A stretch of 64,000 nt of DNA, taken from assembly GCA_963070105.1 (NCBI GenBank), contig OY718808.1:2406238-2470237 (forward strand). The letters are read 5' to 3'. A program made the translations under genes and the position numbers. Positions 1-11,932 of the stretch are shown here, one piece after another. How positions within the stretch are numbered: the first letter of the stretch is position 1; every line of letters starts with the position of its first letter. Under the pieces are notes generated by a model. The model saw only the letters and a list, made by a program, of their open reading frames with translations. It did not search any database and had not been told where the DNA came from. The stretch comes from Litomosoides sigmodontis (Eukaryota > Nematoda > Chromadorea > Rhabditida > Onchocercidae).

Positions 1-14
1 CGTCTATTGTATTT

Positions 15-3000
15 TTACCACAAACGTCGTACATATTCACCGCGTACATCACGTGGTGTTCCAAAAGCTGACATTCCAGTCTGTAATAGATTAGTTAGCT
101 ATTTGTTTGTTTACTTGCTTTTTTTTTAGTTTAAAATTAATATATTTGAAGGAACAAAATAGCTTTAAAATGAAGCTATTTTTTTTTGAAATCCATAAAA
201 AATTTTCAGAGGGAAAAATAGCATAAAGAAATTTGATGGAGATTAATTTAAAATTATCACCTGATTTGCAAATTCAGTTTCTTGTCCCGACCAAAATGGT
301 ACCTCTGGTCGTCGAGCTATATCTAACGGTAATTCTTCATGTGAATCATCCACAAATGGTGTATAAACCTAAATTAAATTCTTCAACAATTTACTTCCTT
401 AGGAAATATCCTAACTTAAACATTCAAATATACAATATAACATTAATGAAAAATCCATGAATGTAGCAAAATTCTTCAACGATCATTACTGCATCGATTG
501 AAAGGAAAAAAGAAACAGATGCATCACATACACACACACACACACACACACACGCATAAGCCTGTAAATTGATAAATATGGTAGAAGGTTCATACCTGTC
601 TTGGCATGCCGAAACCTGTTTTACCAGCTTGAGAATCGAGGAAGTTTACACCCATTTGATACGGTATCATACCTTGTGATCGTTGCTCTTGCGCTTGCAT
701 ATTTGCTACGGTATTATTTCGAAATGCACCAAAACCTGACATTCCAGCTTGTGATGCACCTAAAAAATTAAATTATTCATGAAAGAGAGATAAGACGGTA
801 GAAGACTGAAACGTAATTATCCAGCTGAGCAATTAGTAAACAACTCTTCATAAGTAAATTAAAATTAGTAATTATGATTTGGTTTTTTTTAAAAAAAAAA
901 AAAAAAAGAAAAGAAATGACACTTACCATCTTTCCATCCGCTCGTTTGTCGTGACATTGTTGATTCATCGTTGGGCATCTCACCTCTTACTTCATCCTTG
1001 TATTTAGTAATATTATGTCGCGGCATACCAAATCCAGTCATGCCGGATTGATTAGCAAAACGATTGGTACCCATTTGAAGATGAATGAATCCTTGGCTAT
1101 TTCGATCTTGCTCCTCAGTTCTTCTCACTGAACATTAAAATTTTTCTTCATCTATATCATTTTTTAATTGATAGAATAGGTCGAGGTGCCGATGGTAGAC
1201 CTTGATTGATTAATCAAGCAATGAACATTTTTAAGTGAAAGTTAAAATTTTGCGCGCAAACAGCTTCAGAGCATCATTAACATTCTTTAATTTAGGGGAA
1301 AAAAAAAGATCAAAAAAGTTGTGGAAGTATTATTGTGACGATGGAAATTATTTTCAATTCAAAATATTTCAAAATAGGTTGAGCTAATACTCTATAAAAT
1401 ATGTCTTATGCTATTATGCTGTAAGTCTTATACTCATTAAAGTTACTTCTAAGCTAACTGAATTAAAGGAAATACCGCAAATTATTTAGTTTACTTTTGT
1501 CAGTACAAATAAATATTTCATGTTGAGGTTGAAAACATACCGTCAACAATTCGTGGCATACCCATGCCAGTCATACCAGCTTGCGAAGCTAATTTATTTG
1601 TACCGGATTGTAGTGGTACAATACCATCAGTTGCTCGTGCTTTATCTTCCGGTATTTCACTTGCACCTCCCGTACCTCTTGGCTTATAATTCACATCACG
1701 TGGTGAACCAAACCCTACAACTCCATTTTTTGGTAGCAAAAAATAAAGCAAAAAGAAATTTGTTAATGTATTAATGAAATTGACGGTACATAGTGAAATT
1801 TACAAATGTAATTTCTATTTTGGTCTAAATTTGATTTACAAAAAGTGAAACTCATCCTACTTCAATCCTAAATTTAATTTGATAAATGATGAAAATTATA
1901 CCAGTTAGTCCTTTTTGTGATGCAAATTTATTGGTACCAGATTGTAACCATGTTGATTGCTTCAGATTCTTTATTTTTTCAGCATCTGTTATTTCTTGCA
2001 AATTATCCGCTTTCACTTTATCAATTACGTCACGCGGAACACCAAAACCTGAATTTTCCACGTTTGGTAAGATTAAATTTTCGCCATTGTTGAAGGTGTA
2101 ATGTAACATTCGATTAAATGAAGAAAAAAAATTCCACTAAATGTAGACAAACAAATTTTAAAATATAAATTTCCGATCAATGTGTCTCAGTGAAATGAGC
2201 AAATTAATTTGTTGAAATGTTTAAAAATTAGCATAATAAACGTTCAATATGTTATCGTATCCGAAAAGCTACCTTTACTCTGTAAAATTTCAGAATGTCC
2301 AAACTGAAAATTTTTTTCTTTTGCAAAAAAAAAGGATGGATAAAAATTGGAAATGTAAATTAAGGCTGTCTTAGTAAGATTTGCATTACTAAGAGAATTT
2401 AGAGTGAGCTTGAGCTAATTCATAAATAATTTAAAATTTTCCACAATATTGTCTCACATTATTACTTTCCTAATATACCTTATCTCACTTATTACTATCA
2501 TAAAAATTCAAAAATTATGGTCATCGTGGCTACTATGATTCAAATGACAGCTGTACGGAACACTCTTTCAAATATTTTCCGCTGAGCTATTTTTTTTTTG
2601 AAAAAAAATTCGTGAAAAAAAATATAAATGTTCTTCAGTTACAAAAATAAATTAGCAGAATACTCCAGCAACTTGCAATTTAATTAGCATTTATGATTTA
2701 TAGCTGTAAACGTTGATTAAAATGTAAAGAACGGAAAGTTGAAGAATCCTCAAGAATTGATAATAATTTCTAGGATAAATTTTTAAATTTATCTAAAATT
2801 AGTTTGAGAAATCTGAAATGATTTTGAAAATTTTTCGTAACAAATTTTGCAACAAAAAAAAAACAAACACTTTGATAAACATATATTCCCTAAAATCTTT
2901 AAAAACTATTCATTATTTCAGTGATTCTAAAAAATTAAACAAATAGCAAATGAGCGAATAAAAAGTTTAAAATTGCAGTTTTCATCAAATTTCAACTGTT

Positions 3001-3821
3001 TTTCAAGAGAGTGTGAAGAGCAGTGCAAACTTTACAATTTCCACTTTTTCTTTCGAACTAACTAACTAACCGGTCATTCCACGTTGTGATGCATACTTGT
3101 TGGAACCGGCCTGAATGGGAATGATGCCTTCGGACCGCATTAACTTCTCCTTATCATGCTTGGACGGTTTACCACCAGAGTAGTTCTCTGCACGTCGTTG
3201 AATACTTTTTGGTACCTCAGGTACACCATACTGACGACCAGTTGTTGGACTTTTCATAGAAAGTGGTGATGCAGGTTTTAAGCCTGTTTTTGCTGGTGGT
3301 GGAGGTTCCTCGTCCTAGAATGAAAAATATTTCAAACAGAGCATGCAAATAAATTTGCTCCAATTTTTATTCGTTTTTTTTTTCAAAATATTTTTTTCAA
3401 CTTTTTGATGTTATCCTTCACTCATTCTTTAACATAATAATTAATGCTGTAAAATTTGTGCAAATGTAATTTGTTTCATTTAACTGCTGAAATATTCTCG
3501 TATTAATCCTCAAATGGACTATTATAGTGCTAGGAAAAGATTCAAACAATTCAACCGTTTTTTTTTTAATTATAAAATTTAAGTATTGGAGAATATTACC
3601 ATCTATTGTATGTCCTATATGTAAAGAAAAAAATTTCAAAAAATAATTGAACTTCAACTAAATGGCTAAATATTTAAATAGCAAAATCTATCATATCGGT
3701 GATGGAGAAGCTAGTCAAATTTATCACTCCAACAAATCTGATAACGAAATAATTCCGGCTAGCTTACCGCGTCGTCCTGAGATTCCTCAGCTTCATCAAC
3801 GATGTCCTCTTCATCGGCCAT
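15..3821 (-). CDS. unc-87: UNC-87 calponin-like repeat muscle protein (short form)
   Basis: Actin-filament bundling and stabilising protein of nematode body-wall muscle. Exons (minus): 3768-3821, 3071-3314, 1902-2048, 1541-1714, 927-1127, 596-759, 261-368, 15-80. All phases close, giving 385 aa ending in a TAA at 15-17. The acidic start (MADEEDIVDEAEES) is followed by a proline-rich linker and then seven calponin-like (CLIK) repeats of the type GxxPxQxGxNxxASQxGMTGFGxPR. The fifth is shortened to ASQAGMSGFGAFR and the seventh is diverged (VPFWSGQETEFANQ...). Seven repeats and no CH domain is the UNC-87 arrangement, also seen in filarial calponin antigens. An in-frame TGA upstream of 3821 supports this ATG for the short form. 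A separate upstream exon at 3842-3945 may serve a longer isoform. Identity is very likely; exon limits are inferred. Confidence 0.93.
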
Positions 3822-3841
3822 GTTTGTGTTTCGCCGGTTAC

Positions 3842-3945
3842 TTCAGCTCCTCCAAAATTCTGATGAACCGATCCTTTCTGATGGAAAGTTGCTGTGCCAC
3901 TGCTCGTCACTTCTACTGCACCCTGAGGCTCTTCTGCTTTCGATG
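3842..3945 (-). CDS. unc-87: Candidate alternative N-terminal exon of unc-87
   Basis: A 104-nt open segment with a clean acceptor (AATTTTTAG before 3945) and a donor (GAA followed by GTAACC at 3841). It reads ASKAEEPQGAVEVTSSGTAT and onwards, coding-like, in a different frame from the MADEED start exon. It leaves in phase 0, exactly as needed to splice onto exon 3071-3314 and skip the short-form start. It enters in phase 1, so a further upstream exon would be required; I did not find one with confidence. From memory C. elegans unc-87 makes N-terminally different isoforms, which fits. Alternatively 3945 is simply the trans-splice site and this stretch is 5' UTR of the short form. Confidence 0.5.
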
Positions 3946-3978
3946 CTAAAAATTTTCCGTACAGCTGTGTGGATGTGC

Positions 3979-4025
3979 GTATGCGTATGTGTCTGTGTGT
4001 GTGTGTGTGTGTACTTACGTACATA

Positions 4026-4074
<49 letters not shown>

Positions 4075-4350
4075 ACTTACGTACATATGTATATGTGTGT
4101 GTGTGTGTCTGTGTGCGTGTGTGAGTGCGTGTGTGTGTGTGTGTATGTGTTGTGTGGGATGATTTAGTTGATTAAGATGTATAACCGGCAGTGTATTATC
4201 GTTTGACGTTACAAATATTACGAGGGAGAGAGGGAGAGAGAGAGAGAGAGAAAAGGTGGAAGAAGTCTGATAAGCAACATTCTTATCCTTATCCCTATCC
4301 CTACCTTTATCATCATCATTATCATCATCATCATCATCGCCACCACTACC
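3979..4350. repeat. Microsatellites upstream of unc-87: (TG)n, (GA)n, (ATC)n
   Basis: An interrupted TG tract (3979-4146) contains two copies of GTACTTACGTACATATGTAT embedded in it. It is followed by a GA tract (about 4219-4252) and an ATC/CTT-like tract (about 4306-4350). Long open frames here are repeat translation only. Confidence 0.9.
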
Positions 4351-5881
4351 ATCACTACGAATTACATAAGCATTGTCACTAGCAAAAAAGTTTAAGCTTT
4401 AAACTAAAACTTTATCTCTAGCAACATATTTGTATCTCTAACGTACGTCACTACTTACCCATAGCATTCTTTCTCCAACACAAAATATTATTTTTAAAAT
4501 TTCACAACATATTATCGCTTACTTCATCGATTCATTCGTTTCTGTACATCAAATCTATGTGTGCGCGATGAAGAATGGAATTTCATGAATTTTAGAATCA
4601 CAAAAAACAAACATCGTATTAAATTAAATTTAAGGATAAAATTGAATAAAGTTTGAAAAATCCTCCTGCATCATTAGTGAATCGAAAGTGTACGATAAAG
4701 GATTGTTGAAGTTTCATCATTACTCCTCTCCTCCCATCTCTTCCTCTCTCTCTCCCTCTCTCTCTCTCCTCCTGTTTTGCTCTGTTTCACAAATAAGTTA
4801 TCATGGAGCAGATTATGCTGTTAAGGTAGGGAAAAAAAAACTTTTGTAAATTCTAAACTGCAAAATTAAGCGCAAATAGAGTGACATAAAACTGTTGAAA
4901 GTGTTCATAAATAATTCATAATTTCATTCCTATAAACTTTTGAACACTTGAAATTTAATGTCAAGTTAAAATTTCACACTAGGCTTGTGCTAATTAAATT
5001 ATTCATTTCTCTAATGGTCATTATAAATGGAATTTTGTTCATCATCTGTCGGAACTGCCAAAATATGCAGTGCCAGGAAGATGTTGCAAATAAGTTTTTT
5101 GTTCATTTTAAAAAAACACAGTAGAAAATTAGCTTGAAATATCACTCATCATTTTTTCAAATTCAACCCATTAATGAATTAGAGTGCAAGTTAGTGAGCA
5201 TTCTATTTTAGCTGTAAAAATTTTAATGTATGAAAATTCCGACGAGAATGTAAAGCGAGAAGGATTAAGACAGGAAACAAGCTAGCATGCCAGCTGTTCT
5301 CGATTTCAAAATGTTCTGCGAAATAAAAAGACAACAAATTTTAGAGGCAAACTCACTTCAACTCTCGTTGTTTCAAACATTTCAAGTTATAACGCTAACA
5401 AATTTTTACTTAACTTAATCACATTTGAAATGAGAAGAAAGTGGAAAAGAAGATTAAGAATTTATTGGAAATTATCAAATGAAATTTCATTCATATATCC
5501 AATTGAAAGTAGCATTGTGAACAGATCAACTAATTGCTCGAAGCGATCAACAATAATTTCACTTAATTATATAAGATATCAAAAAGGCGAATACGCGACA
5601 AATGAAGTTCGAAAGTTGGAAAAGTGTAAGCAAAAATTTAGGAGGAGGAAAGATGAAAGGAATGGAACAAGCTTCGCTTCATTAGTGATTTCTTAATTAA
5701 AAGCTTGAGGAAGATTGAGCAGTTGAATTCCAACAAACTTCTGCTCTCACTGCCTCATCTCACTCGTCTGTTCCTTCTCTTTTTTTTTGCATTATTACAA
5801 ACTTTTGAAATTTTAATGGGAAAAAAGTGATTTTCTTAGGTTGTCGAATTATCTGCTATTTTATTACACAAATACAGATGA

Positions 5882-5896
5882 AACACACCCACACAC

Positions 5897-5967
<71 letters not shown>

Positions 5968-6195
5968 CACAAACAAGCACGTGCACGCACACGCACACGC
6001 ACACACATATGTGTGTGTGTGTGTGTGTGTGCGTAAGCTAAGATAAAATTTCATTCTTCAAGTTAAGCGATACATAAAAAAAAGCGGAATTCCGGTCGAA
6101 TTGAATTATTCAGGAATCATATCCGATAAAAGCTATGAGTGAGTCAAAATGTCGAAATCGTTCTACTAAACGGAACTATTTTCTACACTTTCATA

Positions 6196-6294
<99 letters not shown>

Positions 6295-6301
6295 TGTGTT
6301 G
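5882..6301. repeat. Long (CA)n and (TG)n tracts in inverted orientation
   Basis: A CA tract with GCAC interruptions (about 5882-6004) runs straight into a short TG tract (6008-6032). A near-perfect TG tract of roughly 100 bp follows at about 6199-6301. The CA and TG tracts are mutually complementary. Confidence 0.95.
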
Positions 6302-7743
6302 TTGCAACAAAATATCAATAATATCAGCAACTGTCTTAAAACACATATCTTCGTAAAGTACGCTTCCATTGGTAGTTAAAGCTAACGATAATAATGTTTG
6401 CCGCTCATTCATAAGTGTAAATTTTGCTGGTAATGTACTATCAGACAAAATTATTTTCATAAAATTTTAGACTATCCAAAATTAAAAATTAGATTATTTT
6501 AACAAAAAGAAAATAATTTGAAAGAAAAAAAAAACAAACAGAAGCAAACATTGTTAGTGATAAGACGAAACGATAGCGTAAGCATAAGCTACGTATTAAC
6601 GGTGAAAATTGAACGGATGAAATTTGTGGAAAGATTATTGAAAGGGAAGGAATAAAAAAAAAAAGAAGTAGAGCGATTGTTGTTCGCTCAAACAATTTCC
6701 ATTTCACATTTATTAAAGTTAATATTGCATGAATTAAAATTAATAAAATAGTATAGCATGCATTTGAGTGGGTTTAATGTAAGCTTAAACAATGTTGGAA
6801 TATTTTTTCTCTTTTTTTTTTACATTTTTCACGTTCATTCCCATTCTGAGAGGTAAATAATACTAATGCACTTCTTCAATCTTTTACTGACACAGAAGAA
6901 ACTTGGATTTTCGATCGGATTCATCAATTGCTCGTGCAGCAATCGTTGTACAATTACCATTCATCAACTACTTTGGTTTTATTCGTTTTGTGGGAAAAAA
7001 ATTGGTTTATTAACTTTATTCTTTTTTAAAAAAAAAGTTAGAATGAAATATATGCAAGAATGCTCAACCAATTTGTAGCAAAGATGTGTGATTTATATAT
7101 GTATAGCTATAAAAGGAATAAAACGTACAGCGGTAGAAAGTGAACAATTTTAATTAAATGAACAATTTTAATTAATTAATTTTTAGTTTTGTTGAATATT
7201 TTTCTTTTTTTCGTGAATTTCTTATGTAAAGGATTAGAAATCATTGCAAATTACGATTAAACAAATTTAAATTTTGTATTTTTTATAAGGAAGGACGATA
7301 ATAGTAGTTGTTGCAAATAAGATTGTTCGTATACTGTAATTTCATGAACAATTTTAATTAATTAATTTTAGCACGAAAAATTGCCAAATTGTTGAAATCG
7401 CTAGCTTTTCAACAGAAAAAAAAAAAGATAGCGGCCCGACACAAACTTACTTCTTTTAAGAGACAGTTGGATAAGCATTTGCATTACTGCCCAATCATCG
7501 TGATTTTCACTTCAATTAGAACATTTAACAATTGTTGCGCTCGTGTGTTATGCCTGTGTGGCGTGTGCGATGTGATGCTTGGTTGGTCACCTGTTTGGGA
7601 TTCATCACTTGGCTTAAATCTGATCTTATTTGAAGTAATTACTTGAAATGACTTAAGTTGCAAAGTTGACTTTCTGAATCACACAACTTAAAATAAATTG
7701 GTTCAGTTACTGTTGTTTACGATTTTCTGTTGCTTGAGGACCG

Positions 7744-9528
7744 ATGATACAGGATTATGAGGTCACCCGAAAATTATGGGATGGACGTATTCCGGTGCAG
7801 TTTGTCCTCGATAAGCTGGAATTTATCCAGTGCTCTGCTAAACCATTTTGCGTTAGTTTCAGTTTTTTGCTTGATATTCTTGAATTGTGGGGATGTTTTG
7901 AAAGATCCATTTAGTTAGCGCCAACATGTCCCACTTCTGACATTGCTTATTGTTTGTCGTAAAATGATTTCTAGTATGGAGTTTCACTTCGTATTTCGCT
8001 GCTGTGTGATCCAGAATTGCACCGTGGCAGGACGTCAGCAAGATCAGTTAAGATGATGTGCCTCATGAAGTTACCGCCCTAGCAAATGCATTCTTATTTC
8101 TTCTTTTACATTTCGAAAATTTTGAACGGTTTTCAGGTTATGGTTCCAAGCATGAGTTATTTCCCTCTTGTTCTGCCACGGGTGTTACAGTATTTTTTAG
8201 CGGTTGTTGATCATTTTGATGCAGATTCCGTGTGGTTACGATATAACACTAAAGCACTGAAATGGTTCGTCAGTTTTTTGTCTGTTTTAAATTACTTACT
8301 TATATGGTTGTAATTTACTTATTTTCACGAGGAAGGACGTTATGCATCTTGTTGTTCCTTTATTGCTTAGTTTGAATGATTTCTAAAAGCTATTTAAAAT
8401 AAAATATGAATTTCTAGACATGGAGTTCAATTGATTGCTTTAGGCATTATCCAGTAGGTGTTTTGTTTGATTTATTGAAAACGGATGACCTTTTACCGTG
8501 GACTATTGTGCTAAAAACAAAGGTTTGTTGTCTTTTTTATGTTTCTTTGGGTGCGTTTTGTGACAGCGCTGATCATTGTATCTTGAACTCCTTTTTTGTT
8601 ATCTGCACAAAAAGTGTGAAATTTGTACAAATTAATAAAAGGAAATGTATTATTTGAAGAATTAATTTTTGACTTACATCAGGACTCTCCTAAAGAAGTG
8701 ATGCGATTCAAGGGTAACGACTTAGAAAGCTCATATATTCAGTCAGTTAAGGAAGCTGATCAACTAAAGCACAAGGCTAGAGTTGTCAGTTCAATGAAAG
8801 TCGATGAATATCGGCAGTTGTGGAGTAGCATATTGCATGGTTAATTATCTTTACTGTTTGAAACTTTTTTGCAGCTTGTATTTCTTCCTTAACGTTTAAT
8901 ACATATTACTTACTAATAATGTTGCTTTATTGCAGACAAATTTGATGAATTTTGGGCTATAAATAAGAAACTGATGGAAGCTAGTGAAACTGAACCAATG
9001 CTACACGTTCCTATTCGCATTTACTATCAGGTTGTGCTAATTTTCTTATCGCTTTGAAATTACTACACTTTCCGAATGACGACTTTACTTGTTGGCTTAC
9101 CTGGAACATTTAACAAAAAACATTGAGATGAGCTGAAGATGTGGTAAAGTATTTTGAAGTACTAAGTAATTTAGGGTGTCTTAGAATCTACCATTCTGTT
9201 CTAAGTTATTAACACAAAAGAGCGATTTGATTGTATTGTCTCTCCTTAATGCCGATAATGAATTATTTTTGTACTTTTTTGTTTGACTCCTATAAATTTC
9301 TTTTAGGTCGAATGTTCTTTCCAACAACCGCTAATTACGCCTTTTGACGAATCAAATCGGTCGCGTACGGTTGCTGATGCACTCAAAGCTGTAAATATTG
9401 AAACTAAATCACCCGTGATCTCTCATGGCATTAAAATACCCCTGACTACTCCCCTTATTTGGATGGTGCAAAATCTTTCATATCTCGACAATTTTGTTCA
9501 TATTGTTGTACTACCAACTTCGACTTAA
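7744..9528 (+). CDS. atg-5: Autophagy protein 5
   Basis: ATG5 is conjugated to ATG12 and, with ATG16, forms the E3-like complex that lipidates ATG8/LC3 on the phagophore. Exons: 7744-7851, 8137-8264, 8444-8522, 8683-8839, 8936-9030, 9307-9528; 262 aa, TAA at 9526. The start MIQDYEVTRKLWDGRIPVQF matches the family opening (DREVLRDVWFGRIP). The WHYPVGVLFDLL segment spans the exon 2/3 junction, and the KEADQLKHKA segment contains the conserved acceptor lysine for ATG12 (K134 here, K130 in human). Then come FDEFWAINKKLM and the C-terminal TPLIWMVQNLSYLDNFVHI block. Length is slightly under human (275). All splice phases close. Flanking DNA gives no hint of co-regulation. Confidence 0.96.
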
Positions 9529-10640
9529 AATATTTGCTTATTTCATAATTCTGTTTATAATCGTATAAAAAATCAGTGTATTGTGTCAGTGTATAAAGCC
9601 AGTAGAAGAAACTTCAGCGTCTATGGACAGTTGTTTAAAGTAGCTGCGAACACCGGAAATTTAAATAACTGGGAGTCTTTTCTACCTCGCTTGTCAACAA
9701 AGACGAGTATTCCATATCTTTAAGTGTCATTTATTAAGATTCGCATAGTGTGTGGCTAGGTTGGTTGGAGTAGCCAAGGATACCACCGCATGACTGCTTG
9801 AAAATGACTGCATTTCAATAATTGCTGATGGCATTAGAAAACCTTGAGCTGCCTGAATGCTGTTTGCGAACCGAATAGTATTGGTATTGGACTGGTGAAA
9901 CGGAGCGTATCCTAATCTCAATCTTGTCAATTTTACCCAAGTGCTTCAGGAAATTTAAATTTTGTATTGGTGCGTATAAAAAGTGGAAATGCTTGTTGTG
10001 GTCGTTTCCATGGATTATTTCTACAGTATTTTGCGATATTTTACAGTTTGACTACTGGCATCTTGCAAACTGGTAAAGAATTTGTGATGCGCTTTTCCCA
10101 TGCTTCAAATATTTTTTTGCGTCAACAAATCGCCCATCCATCAATTAATGGAAAGTCAATTTTTCTGATCAGTAACAAATGGTGAAGCACTTTTCAACAT
10201 TTTATTTCTCATACAATGGAAGATAGGATTGGCAAGATAAATTTTAAATAAATAAAAGTGCTCTGTTAGACTAAATTTTCCATTGCACAGTTCCTAAAAT
10301 TCTTTCATTTGAACGAATTGCTAAACTAGCAGTGTAATGCACATATCACTGATAATTAGAGTGATAACAATCTATTGTGAATCTTTTTTTTTTAAATAAT
10401 TAAAGCACCAATAATGTTTTTGCTTCTTCTTATTACACGTTAATTACACGTATCATTTATGGATATCACTTATCTTTTTGCTTATAAAAAAAACAACAAC
10501 AACAACAAACGTTCAACCGAACAAGGAAAAACAACAGCAGCAACAATCGATGGATAAATCCCTACGAAAATTCGATTGATTTCAATTAAAATTATTAAAT
10601 AATGTAGCACTTCTGAGGTGCTCAATTAAATCATTTGTCT
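9529..10640. other. ATG5 3' flank, no clear gene
   Basis: AT-rich. Two modest open frames (minus about 9727-9930 and plus about 9967-10185) have plausible composition, but I recognise no family, no splice pattern and no Kozak-like start. AATAAA-type signals occur near 10249. Confidence 0.45.
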
Positions 10641-10645
10641 TTCTA

Positions 10646-10906
<261 letters not shown>

Positions 10907-11675
10907 CAAATACTGTCAGTTTGAATTGATCAGATGTGCTTTCTTCGGCAGCTGTTCTATGACAGTGTGTGTCTAATGAAGACGAGGCTATTCCACGAAA
11001 TACGAATTTCCTTCTTCTTTCTTCCATTTTTTTTCAATAATGAAGTTTTCTTTTCAACTCTACTTTTTTTTATACTAAAATTTTCCATTGCTATTCAATT
11101 ATTCCTCTTTTTTTTGACGATTAAATTTGCATTTTGCATTAATATCACATGGACGATTGAAACGAAAGTTTAAAATTGAGGTTTTATTTCGTCTCTGTTA
11201 AAATTTTACATTTTGATGGAAATAAATGCGTCCAGTGAATTTCCAACAATGTTTAAGATAAATTCTACTTAATTGATGATATTTGTTAACTTTAATTTAA
11301 TTTGTTCAATTTATTAAGCAACAGTAGCTCTCGTGCTTTCGAATATTTTGCAATAAGTAATTTTTCAAAAAATTCACAAAATTGTTGTAAATTTACAAAA
11401 ATACCGAAAAATTAGAGTGTAATTTTAATGCGCACACATTTTAAGCTTAAATTTGCAAATTTTACACCCATTTTTTTCTTGTGCTATTTTATTTCAATCC
11501 GTATTTTTATTTTTAAATTGGAAATAATTATCTGTTATGATTTCGAAAATGAAAAATTTTGCGAGTCAACAACAGCAAAAGAAAAGTATCACTTATTTTA
11601 TTAGGTTAAATAAGTGAAGAACAATGAATGTGTCAATTGTTCGTTGATTTCCGATTCATTTCTTATTTTTACAAT
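10907..11675. other. AT-rich spacer
   Basis: T-runs and low-complexity AT sequence. No coding or RNA feature seen. Confidence 0.5.
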
Positions 11676-11908
11676 GAGCAGCTAAACATCCTTCAAGTAT
11701 TACTTCAGGTATTACTATTAGCTCATTATGAAAATAAACTACTTCGGGTATTACTTCAGGTACCAGTTAATATTTCAGGTATTGGATAATTGAGCAGATA
11801 AACATCCTTCAAGTATTACTTCAGGCATTACTATTAGCTCATTATGAAATTGAACTATTTCGGGTATTACTTCAGGTACTAGTTAATATTTCAGGTATTG
11901 CATATTTA
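11676..11908. repeat. Two-copy 116-bp tandem duplication upstream of the Kunitz gene
   Basis: Unit 1 (11676-11791) and unit 2 (11792-about 11908) both run from GAGCAGATAAACATCCTTCA through repeated ACTTCAGGTATTACT motifs, with a few substitutions between copies. Each unit holds four TTCAGGTAT-like words, so the array carries many potential splice acceptors. It ends about 25 bp before the start codon at 11933. Confidence 0.85.
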
Positions 11909-11932
11909 TCGCAGCAATCAGGATTGGAAATA

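Larger units (their letters stand above)
3946..7743. other. Spacer between unc-87 and ATG5
   Basis: No convincing gene. It holds the likely unc-87 promoter region, the TG/GA/ATC tracts, a CT tract (about 4727-4770), the large CA and TG tracts near 5.9 and 6.2 kb, and a short element AACAATTTTAATTAA repeated near 7143, 7160 and 7345. An 88-codon open frame at 5430-5696 is basic and serine/lysine-rich with no family resemblance; I treat it as chance. Confidence 0.6.

Noticed and set aside
5827..6369. Long His/Thr and Cys/Val repeat frames on both strands
   Set aside because: Pure translation of CA/TG microsatellites with no non-repetitive coding flank.
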